Shown: piece by piece, positions 20,527 to 30,646 of the stretch
Numbering within the stretch: position 1 is the first letter of the stretch
Layout of the letters: every line of letters begins with the position of its first letter
Assembly: GCA_013214705.1 (NCBI GenBank)
Contig: JABSRZ010000003.1
Coordinates: forward strand, 527,443 to 591,442
Direction: 5' to 3'
DNA: 64,000 nucleotides
Source: Hyphomicrobiales bacterium
GTDB lineage: Bacteria > Pseudomonadota > Alphaproteobacteria > Rhizobiales > OSC116
The notes under the pieces: generated by a model
The model's input: only the letters and a program-made list of their open reading frames with translations
What the model was told of the DNA's origin: nothing
Database searches by the model: none
Made by a program: the position numbers and the translations under genes

Positions 20527-22635
20527 ATGTCTGAAGTCGTTACATTCACCGTGCAAGAAAATATTGGCATCATCAGCATAGACAATCCACCCATTAACGC
20601 TTTGGGCGTTGGCGTGCGTCAGGGCTTGGTAAAATATATCGATGCGGCCAACGCGAATAAAAATGTAGCGGCGATTGTGATTTGTGCCCAAGACCGCACC
20701 TTTCCCGCTGGTGCAGACATTAAAGAATTTGGCCAACCACCGCTCGCGCCGCATTTATCAGATGTGTGCAGCCATGTCGAAAACAGCGCCAAACCAGTTA
20801 TTGCTGCCTTGTTTGGCACGGTGTTGGGCGGCGGGTTCGAACTGGCGCTTGGCGCTCATTTTAGGCTTTCAACCGCCACGGCAAAATTTGGCTTCCCCGA
20901 GGTTTTGCTGGGCATTTTGCCCGGCGCAGGCGGCACCCAGCGCATGCCGCGCATCACCGGCGCTTTACCGGCCTTAAAATTGATGATTTCAGGCGCGCCG
21001 ATAAAGGCCTCACAGGCGCTGGAATTGGGCATAATCGATAAAATTATTGAAGGCTCAGATATCAAGGCCGAAGCTATAAAGTTTGCACAACAAATAGTGG
21101 CCGAAAAAACCAGCATAAAACGCACCGGCCAGCGTTTAGATGGCTTGGCGGATGCCGATATATATGCCGCGCAAATTGCCGCAACGCGGGCTAAATTGGC
21201 CAAAACTAACAAGCTCTTTGCACCGCTTGCCATTGTCGATTGCGTCGAGGCGGCGGCCAAAATTCCGCTTAAACAAGGCTTAGAATTTGAACGCGATAGA
21301 ATAATCGCCTGTATGCGCACCACCGAACATGCGGCGCTGGTGCATGTGTTTTTTGCCGAGCGCAAAAGCGCCAAAATGCCACCAACTGAAAAAGGTGATG
21401 CGCCAGTAAAACCCAGAACCGTAAATGTTTTGGGCATAGTTGGCGGCGGCACTATGGGCGCTGGCATCACGGTATCGGCGCTCAATGCGGGGCTAAAAGT
21501 CATTATGGTCGAGCGCGATCAAGACAGCCTTAACCGCGGCATCCAGAATGTCGAAAAGGTATATTTGCGCAACATTGCCAAAGGCCGGATGGACGCCGCT
21601 AAAATGGCGGCGATAATGGCAAATTATACGCCATCGACAAATTATGCCGACCTATCGGCTGTGGATATGGTGATAGAAGCGGTGTTTGAACAAATGGATG
21701 TTAAAAAAGCGGTATTTAAACAGCTTGATAAAGTGTTGAAAAAAGACGCCGTGCTGGCCACCAATACATCTTATCTTGATATAGATGAGTTGGCTGCAGC
21801 CACCTCTAGAGCCGGGAATATAATCGGTCTGCATTTTTTCTCTCCGGCTAACATTATGCGTTTATTGGAAATTGTTGTGCCAGCCAAAGCCTCGGCCGAG
21901 GTGGTGGCAACTGGTTTTGCCCTTGCCAAACGCTTGGGCAAAGTTGCGGTTCGCGCTGGTGTGTGTGATGGTTTTATTGGCAACCGTATATTGTCCGTCT
22001 ATGCAAAATCTGCGGTATATATGATGGAGGATGGCGCATCACCATATGAAATTGACCGCGCCATTCGAGACTTTGGCTACCCCATTGGCCTCTATCAAAT
22101 GAGTGATTTGGCCGGTGGTGACATTGGTTGGGATACGCGCAAACGCCTAGCAGATAGCCGCGACCCACGCCAAAGATATGTTCATATTGATGACAGAATA
22201 TGCGAAAATGGCTGGTTTGGACAAAAAACCGGCCGCGGTTATTACATATATGAAAATGGCGCTAGAATTGGCACAGAAGACCCCGAAATTTTAGCCATTG
22301 TTGATAAACAACGAAAAATCGCCGGCATAACCCCCAGAAACTTCACCCAAGATGAAATTATGGAACGCTATATGGCGGCAATGGTGAATGAGGCGGCAAA
22401 TGTATTGTCAGAAGGCATTGCATTGCGGCCATCGGATATCGACGTGACATTTATATATGGCTACGGTTTTCCACGTCATAAAGGCGGGCCGATGAAATAT
22501 GCTGACACACTGGGGCTAGATAAAATACTGGCCACAATAGAGCGGTTAAGCCAAGATGACCCGTATTTTTGGCAAGCCGCGCCATTGCTTAAAAAACTTG
22601 TGGCCGAGGGCAAAAAATTTGATAGTTTAAATTAG
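20527..22635 (+). CDS. bifunctional enoyl-CoA hydratase / 3-hydroxyacyl-CoA dehydrogenase (FadB-like)
   Basis: N-terminal crotonase (AGADIKEF), central VLGIVGGGTMGAGI NAD-binding, GLHFFSPANIMRLLEIV. Confidence 0.93.
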   Translation: MSEVVTFTVQENIGIISIDNPPINALGVGVRQGLVKYIDAANANKNVAAIVICAQDRTFPAGADIKEFGQPPLAPHLSDVCSHVENSAKPVIAALFGTVLGGGFELALGAHFRLSTATAKFGFPEVLLGILPGAGGTQRMPRITGALPALKLMISGAPIKASQALELGIIDKIIEGSDIKAEAIKFAQQIVAEKTSIKRTGQRLDGLADADIYAAQIAATRAKLAKTNKLFAPLAIVDCVEAAAKIPLKQGLEFERDRIIACMRTTEHAALVHVFFAERKSAKMPPTEKGDAPVKPRTVNVLGIVGGGTMGAGITVSALNAGLKVIMVERDQDSLNRGIQNVEKVYLRNIAKGRMDAAKMAAIMANYTPSTNYADLSAVDMVIEAVFEQMDVKKAVFKQLDKVLKKDAVLATNTSYLDIDELAAATSRAGNIIGLHFFSPANIMRLLEIVVPAKASAEVVATGFALAKRLGKVAVRAGVCDGFIGNRILSVYAKSAVYMMEDGASPYEIDRAIRDFGYPIGLYQMSDLAGGDIGWDTRKRLADSRDPRQRYVHIDDRICENGWFGQKTGRGYYIYENGARIGTEDPEILAIVDKQRKIAGITPRNFTQDEIMERYMAAMVNEAANVLSEGIALRPSDIDVTFIYGYGFPRHKGGPMKYADTLGLDKILATIERLSQDDPYFWQAAPLLKKLVAEGKKFDSLN

Positions 22636-22658
22636 GTTCAACATTAGATCGAGGCAAG

Positions 22659-23483
22659 ATGACAAATTTACTTAAAAATAGCGGCAATGCCGATTTTGCC
22701 AAATCTGAACGCATTGGCAATTGCATGATTATCACCATAAACCGGCCTAAAGAACGCAACCCAATCTCTGGCGAGTTATTTGAATTGGTCGAGCGATCCA
22801 TTAAAATTGCCGAAGCCGATAACAGCATCGGGGCAATCATATTAACCGGCGCAAGTTTAGAAAATGGCAAAAGCTTTTTCTGTTCAGGTGGCGATTTAAA
22901 TGCCCTTGCCGCCTTGCGTGAATATTCACCAGCCCAAAGACGCGAAACCTTAGAAGTGTTGCATAATTTCACCCGTGCTGTGCGCGGGAGCAATGTGCCA
23001 TTTATAGCCGCGGTAGAGGGCGGCGCTGCGGGCGCTGGTTGTTCCATCGCGCTGACTTGCGATTTTGTCATCAGTGCCAAAGAGGCTATGTTTTCGGTGG
23101 CTTATGTTAATGTTGGCCTCACGCCAGACGGCGGTGTGACCTCATTTTTAGCCGATATATTGCCACGCCAATTGGCCAATGAAATGTGTCTGTTGGGCAA
23201 ACCATTGCTGGCCAGCAGATTGTATGATTTGGGCGTGGTAAATGAATTAACCGCGGCCGAAGACGCGCTGGCTAAAGCCTTAATATGGGGCGAAAAATTG
23301 GCAAATGGCCCGCGCAAAACCATTGCCACCATTAAACATCTTTGCGCTGCGGCTACGGAGAATTCGCTAGAGCAGCAGTTGGAGCTAGAGGCGGTAAAAA
23401 TGGTCGAGGCGCAGGGTTTAGCCGAGGCCAAAGAGGGCATAGAAGCGTTTTTTGGCAAGCGCAAACCAGTATATAATCAATAG
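22659..23483 (+). CDS. enoyl-CoA hydratase/isomerase family protein
   Basis: FFCSGGDLNALA, VEGGAAGAGCSIALTCDFVISAKEAMFSVAYVNVGLTPDGG. Confidence 0.92.
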   Translation: MTNLLKNSGNADFAKSERIGNCMIITINRPKERNPISGELFELVERSIKIAEADNSIGAIILTGASLENGKSFFCSGGDLNALAALREYSPAQRRETLEVLHNFTRAVRGSNVPFIAAVEGGAAGAGCSIALTCDFVISAKEAMFSVAYVNVGLTPDGGVTSFLADILPRQLANEMCLLGKPLLASRLYDLGVVNELTAAEDALAKALIWGEKLANGPRKTIATIKHLCAAATENSLEQQLELEAVKMVEAQGLAEAKEGIEAFFGKRKPVYNQ

Positions 23484-23507
23484 TTAAAATCAGATAAAAC
23501 CGATGAA

Positions 23508-24632
23508 TTATACTTTGCTCAACTCGATATAACGCGCCAAATGGTAATCTTCATCGCCAAATAAATGCTCTATCATCACCAAGCGTTTGGCAAAGTGGCT
23601 TACCGGCATTTCCCATGTCATGCCAATGCCGCCATGCATTTGTATGGCTTCTTCGGCGACTTTTGTGCCGGTGGCCGAAACGGTTAATTTGGCAGCGCTT
23701 AAACGCTTGGCTCGGTCAATTTTATCGCATGGCAGTGTCGATGCGTTGATGACCGCCGAACGGGCTTGCTCAATGTCCAATACCAGCTCTACCATGCGAT
23801 GTTGCAATGCCTGAAATTTGCCAATCGGCACGCCAAATTGCTGGCGTAAATTTAAAAACTCAATGGTGCTGAATTTAAGCACCTCCATAATGCCCAAAGC
23901 CTCGGCCGATAAAGCCAAATGCGCATAACCGGCTATGGTTTCGAGTAATTCAAACGCGGCATCACCTTCGGCCAACAACGCTTCTGGCGGCAATGCCACA
24001 TTGGTTAGAGTCAACTGTCCAGATCGCCCGCCTTCTACATTGGCATAATCTTGTATTTCCAACCCGGCTATATCGGCAGCAACGGCAAATATGCCAAGGC
24101 CGGATTGATCATCGACATTGCCCGACAGGCGCGCTGAAATGATGATGATGTCGGCAGCCTCAACATGTGTAACCACGGCTTTATTGCCATTAATCAGGTA
24201 GCCAGAGGCGGTTTTTGTGGCGCTGGTGGCAACATGTTGCAATTGGTAATGGCTTTGATCTTCTTCAAACGCCACCGCGCCAATTTTTTCACCGCTCACA
24301 ATAGAATTCAGCCAGTCTGCATGCTCTGCGCCGCCCGCAGCTAAAGCTTTACCAGTCAATAATGCGCCTAAAAATGGCTCGGGGCACAGGGCACGGCCTA
24401 ACGCTTCAAACACCAAGGCAATGTCAAAACCCTGACCAACAAAACCGCCTTCAATTTCGGTAAATAATGCAGCTACAATGCCCAATTCAGCCATTTCTGC
24501 CCAAATTTGGGCGCTGTGTCCAGTTTCGGAATAAGCGATGTCATTACGTTTTGAAATTGAATATTTATCGGCCAAAAAACGCGAGATTGTATCTTCGAGC
24601 ATGCGCCGATCTTCAGTTAATTTAAAGTCCAT
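23508..24632 (-). CDS. acyl-CoA dehydrogenase (small-subunit/PimD-like)
   Basis: ACAD fold, IQMHGGIGMTWEMPVSHFAKR. Confidence 0.9.
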   Translation of the reverse strand: MDFKLTEDRRMLEDTISRFLADKYSISKRNDIAYSETGHSAQIWAEMAELGIVAALFTEIEGGFVGQGFDIALVFEALGRALCPEPFLGALLTGKALAAGGAEHADWLNSIVSGEKIGAVAFEEDQSHYQLQHVATSATKTASGYLINGNKAVVTHVEAADIIIISARLSGNVDDQSGLGIFAVAADIAGLEIQDYANVEGGRSGQLTLTNVALPPEALLAEGDAAFELLETIAGYAHLALSAEALGIMEVLKFSTIEFLNLRQQFGVPIGKFQALQHRMVELVLDIEQARSAVINASTLPCDKIDRAKRLSAAKLTVSATGTKVAEEAIQMHGGIGMTWEMPVSHFAKRLVMIEHLFGDEDYHLARYIELSKV

Positions 24633-24645
24633 TTTTTGCCCTCCC

Positions 24646-25848
24646 TTATAAACCCAGCATCATTTTAGCGACGATGTTTTTTTGAATTTCGTTTGACCCA
24701 CCAAAAATAGATAATTTACGAAAGTTGAAATATTCCTCTGCCGCGTGTAAGGCGTTTTGGGGCCCAACATTCGGCCCATTAAAGCCTATTCCATCAGCTT
24801 CCGGAAAATACGGAATGGCATGTGCGCCCATGGCGCGGCGCATCAGGCTGGTTAATTGTTGGCGAATTTCTGTGCCTTTAATTTTAAGCAACGAGCTTTC
24901 TGCGCCCGGCGCAGCTCCTGCCGCCACATCGGCCAATACCCGCAAATTTGTCGTTTTCATATTTTCTAAGTCAATTTCGACTCTGGCGATGCGGGCGGCA
25001 AAATAGGGGTCATCACTCAATGGTCGGCCATTTATTTTGCGCTGTTTTGCGGCTTGTTTTAATGCCAATAATGCTGCTATTGATGAGCCAACACCGGCAA
25101 TATTGGTGCGTTCATAGGTCAACAGATATTTGGCATAGGTCCAGCCGTTATTTTCTTCGCCGACCAAGTTTTCTACCGGCACTTTTACATCGGTAAAAAA
25201 TACCTCATTCACCTCATGGCCACCTTCAATGGTAATAATTGGCTTTATTTCAACCCCGGGGGCTTTCATATCCATCAGCAAAAAGGATATGCCTTGTTGG
25301 CGTTTGCCCTCGGTTGCAGTGCGCACAAGGCAAAAAATCATATTGGCAAAATGAGCCAATGTGGTCCAGGTTTTTTGGCCGTTGACAATATAATGGTCGC
25401 CTTGGCGAATGGCACTGGTTTTAACCGCCGCCAAATCTGAGCCTGCGCCGGGTTCAGAATAGCCTTGGCACCACCAATCTGAGCCATCGACAATGCGCGG
25501 CAGCCAATGTTTTTTCTGTGCGTCTGAGCCATATTTTATCAATACCGGGGCTAACATGCTCACCCCAAACGGCACGATGGCAGGCGCATATGCCAACCGG
25601 CACTCTAGATCGAATATAAACGCTTGCACCGGGCTCCACCCCGCCCCGCCATATTCTTGTGGCCAATGATGGACAAGCCAACCTCGTTCATTTAATAAGC
25701 TGTGCCATTGTTCTAATTCGGCTTTGCTTGGTGCGCCACCTAGTTTTAGTTTTGCGGCCAATTCGGCGGGTAATTTTTGTTTTATAAAGCTCTGCACTTC
25801 AGCCCGAAAAGCTTCTTCTTCATCGCTAAAATTTAAATCCATAACCAC
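24646..25848 (-). CDS. acyl-CoA dehydrogenase (large-subunit/PimC-like)
   Basis: WCQGYSEPGAGSDLAAVKTSA, LTYERTNIAGVGSS, IFGGSNEIQKNIVAKMMLGL. Confidence 0.92.
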   Translation of the reverse strand: MVMDLNFSDEEEAFRAEVQSFIKQKLPAELAAKLKLGGAPSKAELEQWHSLLNERGWLVHHWPQEYGGAGWSPVQAFIFDLECRLAYAPAIVPFGVSMLAPVLIKYGSDAQKKHWLPRIVDGSDWWCQGYSEPGAGSDLAAVKTSAIRQGDHYIVNGQKTWTTLAHFANMIFCLVRTATEGKRQQGISFLLMDMKAPGVEIKPIITIEGGHEVNEVFFTDVKVPVENLVGEENNGWTYAKYLLTYERTNIAGVGSSIAALLALKQAAKQRKINGRPLSDDPYFAARIARVEIDLENMKTTNLRVLADVAAGAAPGAESSLLKIKGTEIRQQLTSLMRRAMGAHAIPYFPEADGIGFNGPNVGPQNALHAAEEYFNFRKLSIFGGSNEIQKNIVAKMMLGL

Positions 25849-25860
25849 ATCTCCCCATGT

Positions 25861-26994
25861 TTAAATATTTCTATCTGCCAATAACCAATTTGCATGGCAG
25901 GCATAATCACCCAAAAACTCGCTTAACACTCTGTTTCTTTTCATAAATAATCCTAAATCCAATTCATTGGTCATGCCAATGCCGCCATGCATTTGCACGG
26001 ATTCTTCGGTGGCATATTTGCCCAACCTATCGGCTTTGGCTTTGGCCGCACGGCTTAGTTTTTCCGCCTCATCCGCTTCATTATCCAGCGCGTTTAACGC
26101 CGTAGCCACTAGCGAGGCGGTTAATTCTATTTGGCAATATAAATCGGCGGCGCGGTGCTGCAATGCCTGAAAACTACCAATCACCACGCCAAATTGTTTG
26201 CGGGTATTGAGGTAATCCAAGGTGCGTGCCGCCACCTCTTTGGCGATGCCGACCTGTTCGGCTGCCACAATCGCGCGCCCGGCAGATAAGGCTTTGCTAA
26301 GTATGTTTTGTGCCATCTCACCTTGGACAATTAAGTCAGTTTTTGGTAATATTAAATTGTTAAATTTGGCCGTGGCGCAATTTCTGTTGTCCATCAATAT
26401 CTGCTTGTCTATTTGCAAATTATCGGTTGCCGTGGCCACACAAAATAACGCCAATTCTCCGTCTAATGTGGCGGTTATAATCAGCCGATCGGCTTTATAG
26501 CCATCTATGATAAATTGCTTTTTGCCACTAAGCCGATAACCTTGTTCAGTGGCTATTGCGGTGGCGGCTAATACGGAAGCGTCTAGTGGGTTTAGCTGAT
26601 GTTTTGTGGTTTCATCATGCGCCAATGCCATCACGCATTTGCCGGTGGCGATTTGCTCGCCCCACTGCGCCAACATCGCATCGCCCGCTGCGGCCATAAT
26701 TGTGGCGGCCATTATGGCGGTAGAGGTGAATGGCAAAGCGGTTAAGTTGCGGCCAAGCTGTTGGGCTATCAAACCTGCGGCGCGGTAGCCAAATGCACTG
26801 CCACCATACTTTTCGGGCAATATTAACCCCATCCAACCCAGCTCACTCATCTGCTCAAATGCCGATAGATCATAAGCTAAGTCTGTAGTCTCGGCTTGCA
26901 ACTTGCGAAATGCCGCCACTGGTTGGTGGTCAGCCAAATAGCGCCGCGCGCTGTCGTGCAACATTTGATTGTCTTGGCTTAAAACTTCCATCAA
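25861..26994 (-). CDS. acyl-CoA dehydrogenase (small-subunit/PimD-like)
   Basis: QMHGGIGMTNELDLGLFMKRNRVL C-terminus; N-terminal ACAD helix. Confidence 0.9.
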   Translation of the reverse strand: MMEVLSQDNQMLHDSARRYLADHQPVAAFRKLQAETTDLAYDLSAFEQMSELGWMGLILPEKYGGSAFGYRAAGLIAQQLGRNLTALPFTSTAIMAATIMAAAGDAMLAQWGEQIATGKCVMALAHDETTKHQLNPLDASVLAATAIATEQGYRLSGKKQFIIDGYKADRLIITATLDGELALFCVATATDNLQIDKQILMDNRNCATAKFNNLILPKTDLIVQGEMAQNILSKALSAGRAIVAAEQVGIAKEVAARTLDYLNTRKQFGVVIGSFQALQHRAADLYCQIELTASLVATALNALDNEADEAEKLSRAAKAKADRLGKYATEESVQMHGGIGMTNELDLGLFMKRNRVLSEFLGDYACHANWLLADRNI

Positions 26995-27001
26995 ATCAGT
27001 C

Positions 27002-28180
27002 CTAACTTGGCATTTTCAATACGGCTTTGGCCAATATCGATAACATTATTTCAGATGTGCCACCCTCGATGCTGTTGGCTTTTGAGCGCAACCACTGCCG
27101 CGGCGTTTGGTGGGTTTGGTTGTTGTGGCTGCTCCAAATTAATGCGCCTAACCCGCCGATGGCCATGATGTGGTTTTGGCGTTGTTGGTTCAATTCGGTG
27201 CCCAAATATTTCAGTTCGGCCGACCTTGCGCCCAATTGGTTGCCCGCCCGCATATAGTTTTTGGTCATGGCTAAATGCGCATCAAATGCCATTTCATCAA
27301 TTATAAATTTTGCCAATTCAGCCCGTAATATACTGTCATTAAGTCGGCCGTTTTCATCTACACCAATTTGCGCGCTGGCCAATGCACACACATCTGCGCC
27401 GCCAAATAACAGGTCAGACCCGCCAATCATTTCGCGCTCATGGTTGAGCAGATATTTAGCAATTGTCCAGCCTTGGCCGCGCCCGCCAACTATATTTTGT
27501 TTTGGCACTTTTACCGCGTCAAAAAAGGTTTCACAAAAAACCGATTCGCCCGAAATTAACTCGATAGGTTTGGTCGAGACCCCTTGGCTGGTCATATCAA
27601 ATAATAAAAACGATATGCCTTTATGCTTTTTGGCGTCAGGCTCGGTGCGCACCAAACAAAATATCCAGTCGGCTTTGTCGGCATAAGATGTCCAGATTTT
27701 TTGCCCGGTGACGCTGAAATAATCACCTTCGTCCACGCCTGCGGTTTTTATCGAAGCTAAGTCAGAACCGGCATCTGGTTCGGAATATCCCTGACACCAT
27801 CTAATTTCACCGCTGGCAATTTGCGGCAAATAATGTAGTTTTTGGGCTTCAGAACCAAATTCTAGCAAGGCTGGACCTAACATGCCGATGCCAAAACTTT
27901 GCAACGGCGAACGAGCGTTTATAGCTTGCATTTGTTCGGCCAATATTTTTTGCTGGGCGCCGTTTAGGCCGCCGCCGCCATATTTTTTTGGCCATGCGGG
28001 CACTGTCCAACCGCGGGCGGCCATCCGGTTTAGCCATAAGCGCTGGTCGTCAGAAACAAATGCAAATTCGCGCCCACCCCAACATATTTCATCATCAGGC
28101 ATCGGCGTGCGCATAGTTTTGGGACAGTTCTCATTTAGCCAGTGGCTTACCTCTGCTCTGAAATGGTCGATATCCTGCAT
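27002..28180 (-). CDS. acyl-CoA dehydrogenase (large-subunit/PimC-like)
   Basis: RWCQGYSEPDAGSDLASIKTAG, SIEGGTSEIMLSILAKAVLKMP. Confidence 0.92.
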   Translation of the reverse strand: MQDIDHFRAEVSHWLNENCPKTMRTPMPDDEICWGGREFAFVSDDQRLWLNRMAARGWTVPAWPKKYGGGGLNGAQQKILAEQMQAINARSPLQSFGIGMLGPALLEFGSEAQKLHYLPQIASGEIRWCQGYSEPDAGSDLASIKTAGVDEGDYFSVTGQKIWTSYADKADWIFCLVRTEPDAKKHKGISFLLFDMTSQGVSTKPIELISGESVFCETFFDAVKVPKQNIVGGRGQGWTIAKYLLNHEREMIGGSDLLFGGADVCALASAQIGVDENGRLNDSILRAELAKFIIDEMAFDAHLAMTKNYMRAGNQLGARSAELKYLGTELNQQRQNHIMAIGGLGALIWSSHNNQTHQTPRQWLRSKANSIEGGTSEIMLSILAKAVLKMPS

Positions 28181-28192
28181 GCTGTTTTCCGC

Positions 28193-29251
28193 TTAATAGG
28201 TGATGATGATTTTTCCATCGGTCAGTTTGGTGGCCGCAGCTAGGCCAGCAACAATGTCTTGCATAGGTAATTTAATGGCCACATCGGTTTGCCATCGGCC
28301 GTCGGCAAACCGGGCTTGCACTTCGGTGAAAACCGCAATTTTTTGTTTTGTCGGTGTGGTGCGCATCCAATTTACCAGCCAAAAACCTTCAATTTTTTTG
28401 CCCATAAATATAAATTGCCCCATTTGGGTTAGCTGGGGGTTTTGCGGGCTTAGTTTGCCATAACAAACCCATTTTGCATGCGGCGGCATGGCGGCAAAAA
28501 TATCCGCACTGGTTTGGTCGGCCACCGCGTCTAACATGATGCGCGGCTTTAAATTTTTCATTGCGCTTTGCATTTGGTCGGCAAAATCGGGTTCAGATGT
28601 CACTAAAACCTGTTCTGCGCCCAATTTTTTAAGCGGTTCTGCGGCCTCGGCGCGGCGGATAACTGCAATGGGTTTTAAGCCTAAATCAGCCCCCAAACCA
28701 ACCATTAGCTTTCCCAGTTGGCTAGAGGCAGCGGTGATGATAAAAGCATCACCTTTTTGCGCGGCGTAAGTTTGGCTTACCAAATCCACCATAGCCACTG
28801 CGGTTAAAGGGTTTACAATTAACGCAGCGGCATCGATGTCGCTCACATCAGGGTGCAGCACAATGCAGGTATTTGCATCGGTCAACGCATATTGTGCCCA
28901 TGTGCCAGAGCCGGTTAACGAAACCGCAAATGATACCCTTTTGCCGATAAGTTTAGCACTTGCCGGGTCGCCGGCGGCTACCACAATGCCACAACCTTCA
29001 AACCCAGCGGGAAAACCTTTGCGGCATGGTTGGCCATATTCGCCTTTGATAAAATGCAAATCTGATGGGTTAACCACCGAGGTAATCATCCGCACCAAAA
29101 CTTGGCCTTCTGCGGGCGTGGGCACAGGTATATTGGCATTTTTTACATATTTTGACGCATCACTTATCGAAGGCCCGTCGGCGCTGCCAGAATAGCCATC
29201 ATTAAGTTGAATAACCGCTTGCATGTCTTGGGGTAGGTCAGTTTCGGCCAT
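28193..29251 (-). CDS. zinc-binding dehydrogenase / quinone oxidoreductase-family MDR
   Basis: MAETDLPQDMQAVIQLND..., MITSVVNPSDLHFIKGEYG, FPAGFEGCGIVVAAG; start set at ATGA overlap with upstream gene. Confidence 0.88.
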   Translation of the reverse strand: MAETDLPQDMQAVIQLNDGYSGSADGPSISDASKYVKNANIPVPTPAEGQVLVRMITSVVNPSDLHFIKGEYGQPCRKGFPAGFEGCGIVVAAGDPASAKLIGKRVSFAVSLTGSGTWAQYALTDANTCIVLHPDVSDIDAAALIVNPLTAVAMVDLVSQTYAAQKGDAFIITAASSQLGKLMVGLGADLGLKPIAVIRRAEAAEPLKKLGAEQVLVTSEPDFADQMQSAMKNLKPRIMLDAVADQTSADIFAAMPPHAKWVCYGKLSPQNPQLTQMGQFIFMGKKIEGFWLVNWMRTTPTKQKIAVFTEVQARFADGRWQTDVAIKLPMQDIVAGLAAATKLTDGKIIITY

Positions 29252-30507
29252 CACCAATTCTCCTGTGAATGTTTTTTCAATTCGGCGCGTGCCACTTGGC
29301 GGCGGTGCACCGCATCGGGCCCATCGGCCAAACGCAGGGTGCGCAATTGTGTCCATTGTAATGCCAACGGCGTGTCTTGGCTCACACCACCACCGCCAAA
29401 CATCTGGATGGCTTCATCGGTAACTTTTAAGGCCACCTGAGGCGCAACCACTTTAATCTGGCTAATCCACGGCGCGGCGGCGCGGGCATCGCCTTTGTCC
29501 ATCATCCAAGCGGCTTTTAGGCATAATAATCGCGCTTGCTCAATATCCATCCGCGATTGGGCAATGATGTCATAATTTGCCCCCAATTTAATCACTGGCT
29601 TGCCAAAAGCCGTGCGTTCCATGCCGCGTTTGCACATCAGTTCCAAGGCCATTTCGGCTTGGCCAATGGCACGCATACAATGGTGAATGCGCCCCGGGCC
29701 TAACCGCCCTTGGCTAATTTCAAAACCTCTGCCCTCGCCCAATAATAAATTGGTGGCGGGCACACGTACATTTTCAAATTTTAGGTGAAAATGCCCATGT
29801 GGCGCATCATCACGGCCAAACACTTGCATCGGGCGCAGCTTGGTAATGCCGCTGGTTTCAGCATCGACCACAATCATCGAATGTTGGTTATGTTTAGCGC
29901 CGGTGTCAGATGTGCGCACCATCACAATATACACTTTGCAGCGCGGGTCGCCCGCGCCAGATGACCACCATTTTTCGCCATTTAGCACATAATCTTGGCC
30001 ATCACGAACACAGCTCATCGATATATTGGTCGCGTCAGATGACGCCACATCGGGTTCGGTCATTAAATATGCCGACCTAATTTCGCCATTTAGCAACGGG
30101 GTTAGCCATTGGTCTTTATGCTGCTTGGTGCCATATCGCTCCAGCACTTCCATATTGCCAGTGTCTGGCGCAGAGCAGTTAAAAACCTCGGCCGCCAAAG
30201 CCGATTTGCCCATTTCTTCGGCCAAATAGGCATATTCGACCGTGCTGAGGCCATAACCTTTTTCAGAATCAGTCAGCCAAAAATTCCACAGGCCAGTGTC
30301 CCGGGCTTTTTGTTTTAGGCTCGATAATATTTCTAATTGTCTGGCGGTATATTGCCACCTGTCACCTATCGAGACTTGCGCGTAAAATTCATCATTTAGC
30401 GGGGCGATGTCATCGGCTACCATTTTGGCAACCTGCTTAGCTAATTCGGCAACCCGCTCGGTCATGCCAAGGCACATGTTGTTTTGGGTGGTATAATTGC
30501 CGCTCAT
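29251..30507 (-). CDS. acyl-CoA dehydrogenase, ACAD10/11-like
   Basis: KWWSSGAGDPRCKVYIVMVRTS, GEGRGFEISQGRLGPGRIHHCMR, TLRLADGPDAVHR resemble ACAD10/11 family. Confidence 0.9.
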   Translation of the reverse strand: MSGNYTTQNNMCLGMTERVAELAKQVAKMVADDIAPLNDEFYAQVSIGDRWQYTARQLEILSSLKQKARDTGLWNFWLTDSEKGYGLSTVEYAYLAEEMGKSALAAEVFNCSAPDTGNMEVLERYGTKQHKDQWLTPLLNGEIRSAYLMTEPDVASSDATNISMSCVRDGQDYVLNGEKWWSSGAGDPRCKVYIVMVRTSDTGAKHNQHSMIVVDAETSGITKLRPMQVFGRDDAPHGHFHLKFENVRVPATNLLLGEGRGFEISQGRLGPGRIHHCMRAIGQAEMALELMCKRGMERTAFGKPVIKLGANYDIIAQSRMDIEQARLLCLKAAWMMDKGDARAAAPWISQIKVVAPQVALKVTDEAIQMFGGGGVSQDTPLALQWTQLRTLRLADGPDAVHRRQVARAELKKHSQENW

Positions 30508-30587
30508 CGCGCGTTCCCCTAGGTAAAACTTTGTTGACTTTTTACTAGAAATTGTAAAAATACTTTGCAAAATCAGCTATAATCAAC

Positions 30588-30603
30588 CATACTACCGAGT
30601 ATG
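30588..30603. promoter_or_regulatory. Palindromic operator, putative TetR-type (site 3)
   Basis: CATAC-TACCGA-GTATG in the divergent 30507/30647 intergenic region; + strand TATAAT (30578-30583) lies just upstream and minus-strand TTGACA abuts it. Confidence 0.7.
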
Positions 30604-30646
30604 TTGTCAATCAATCTAAAAAATCACTAACCAGCCGAGCTTTGCC

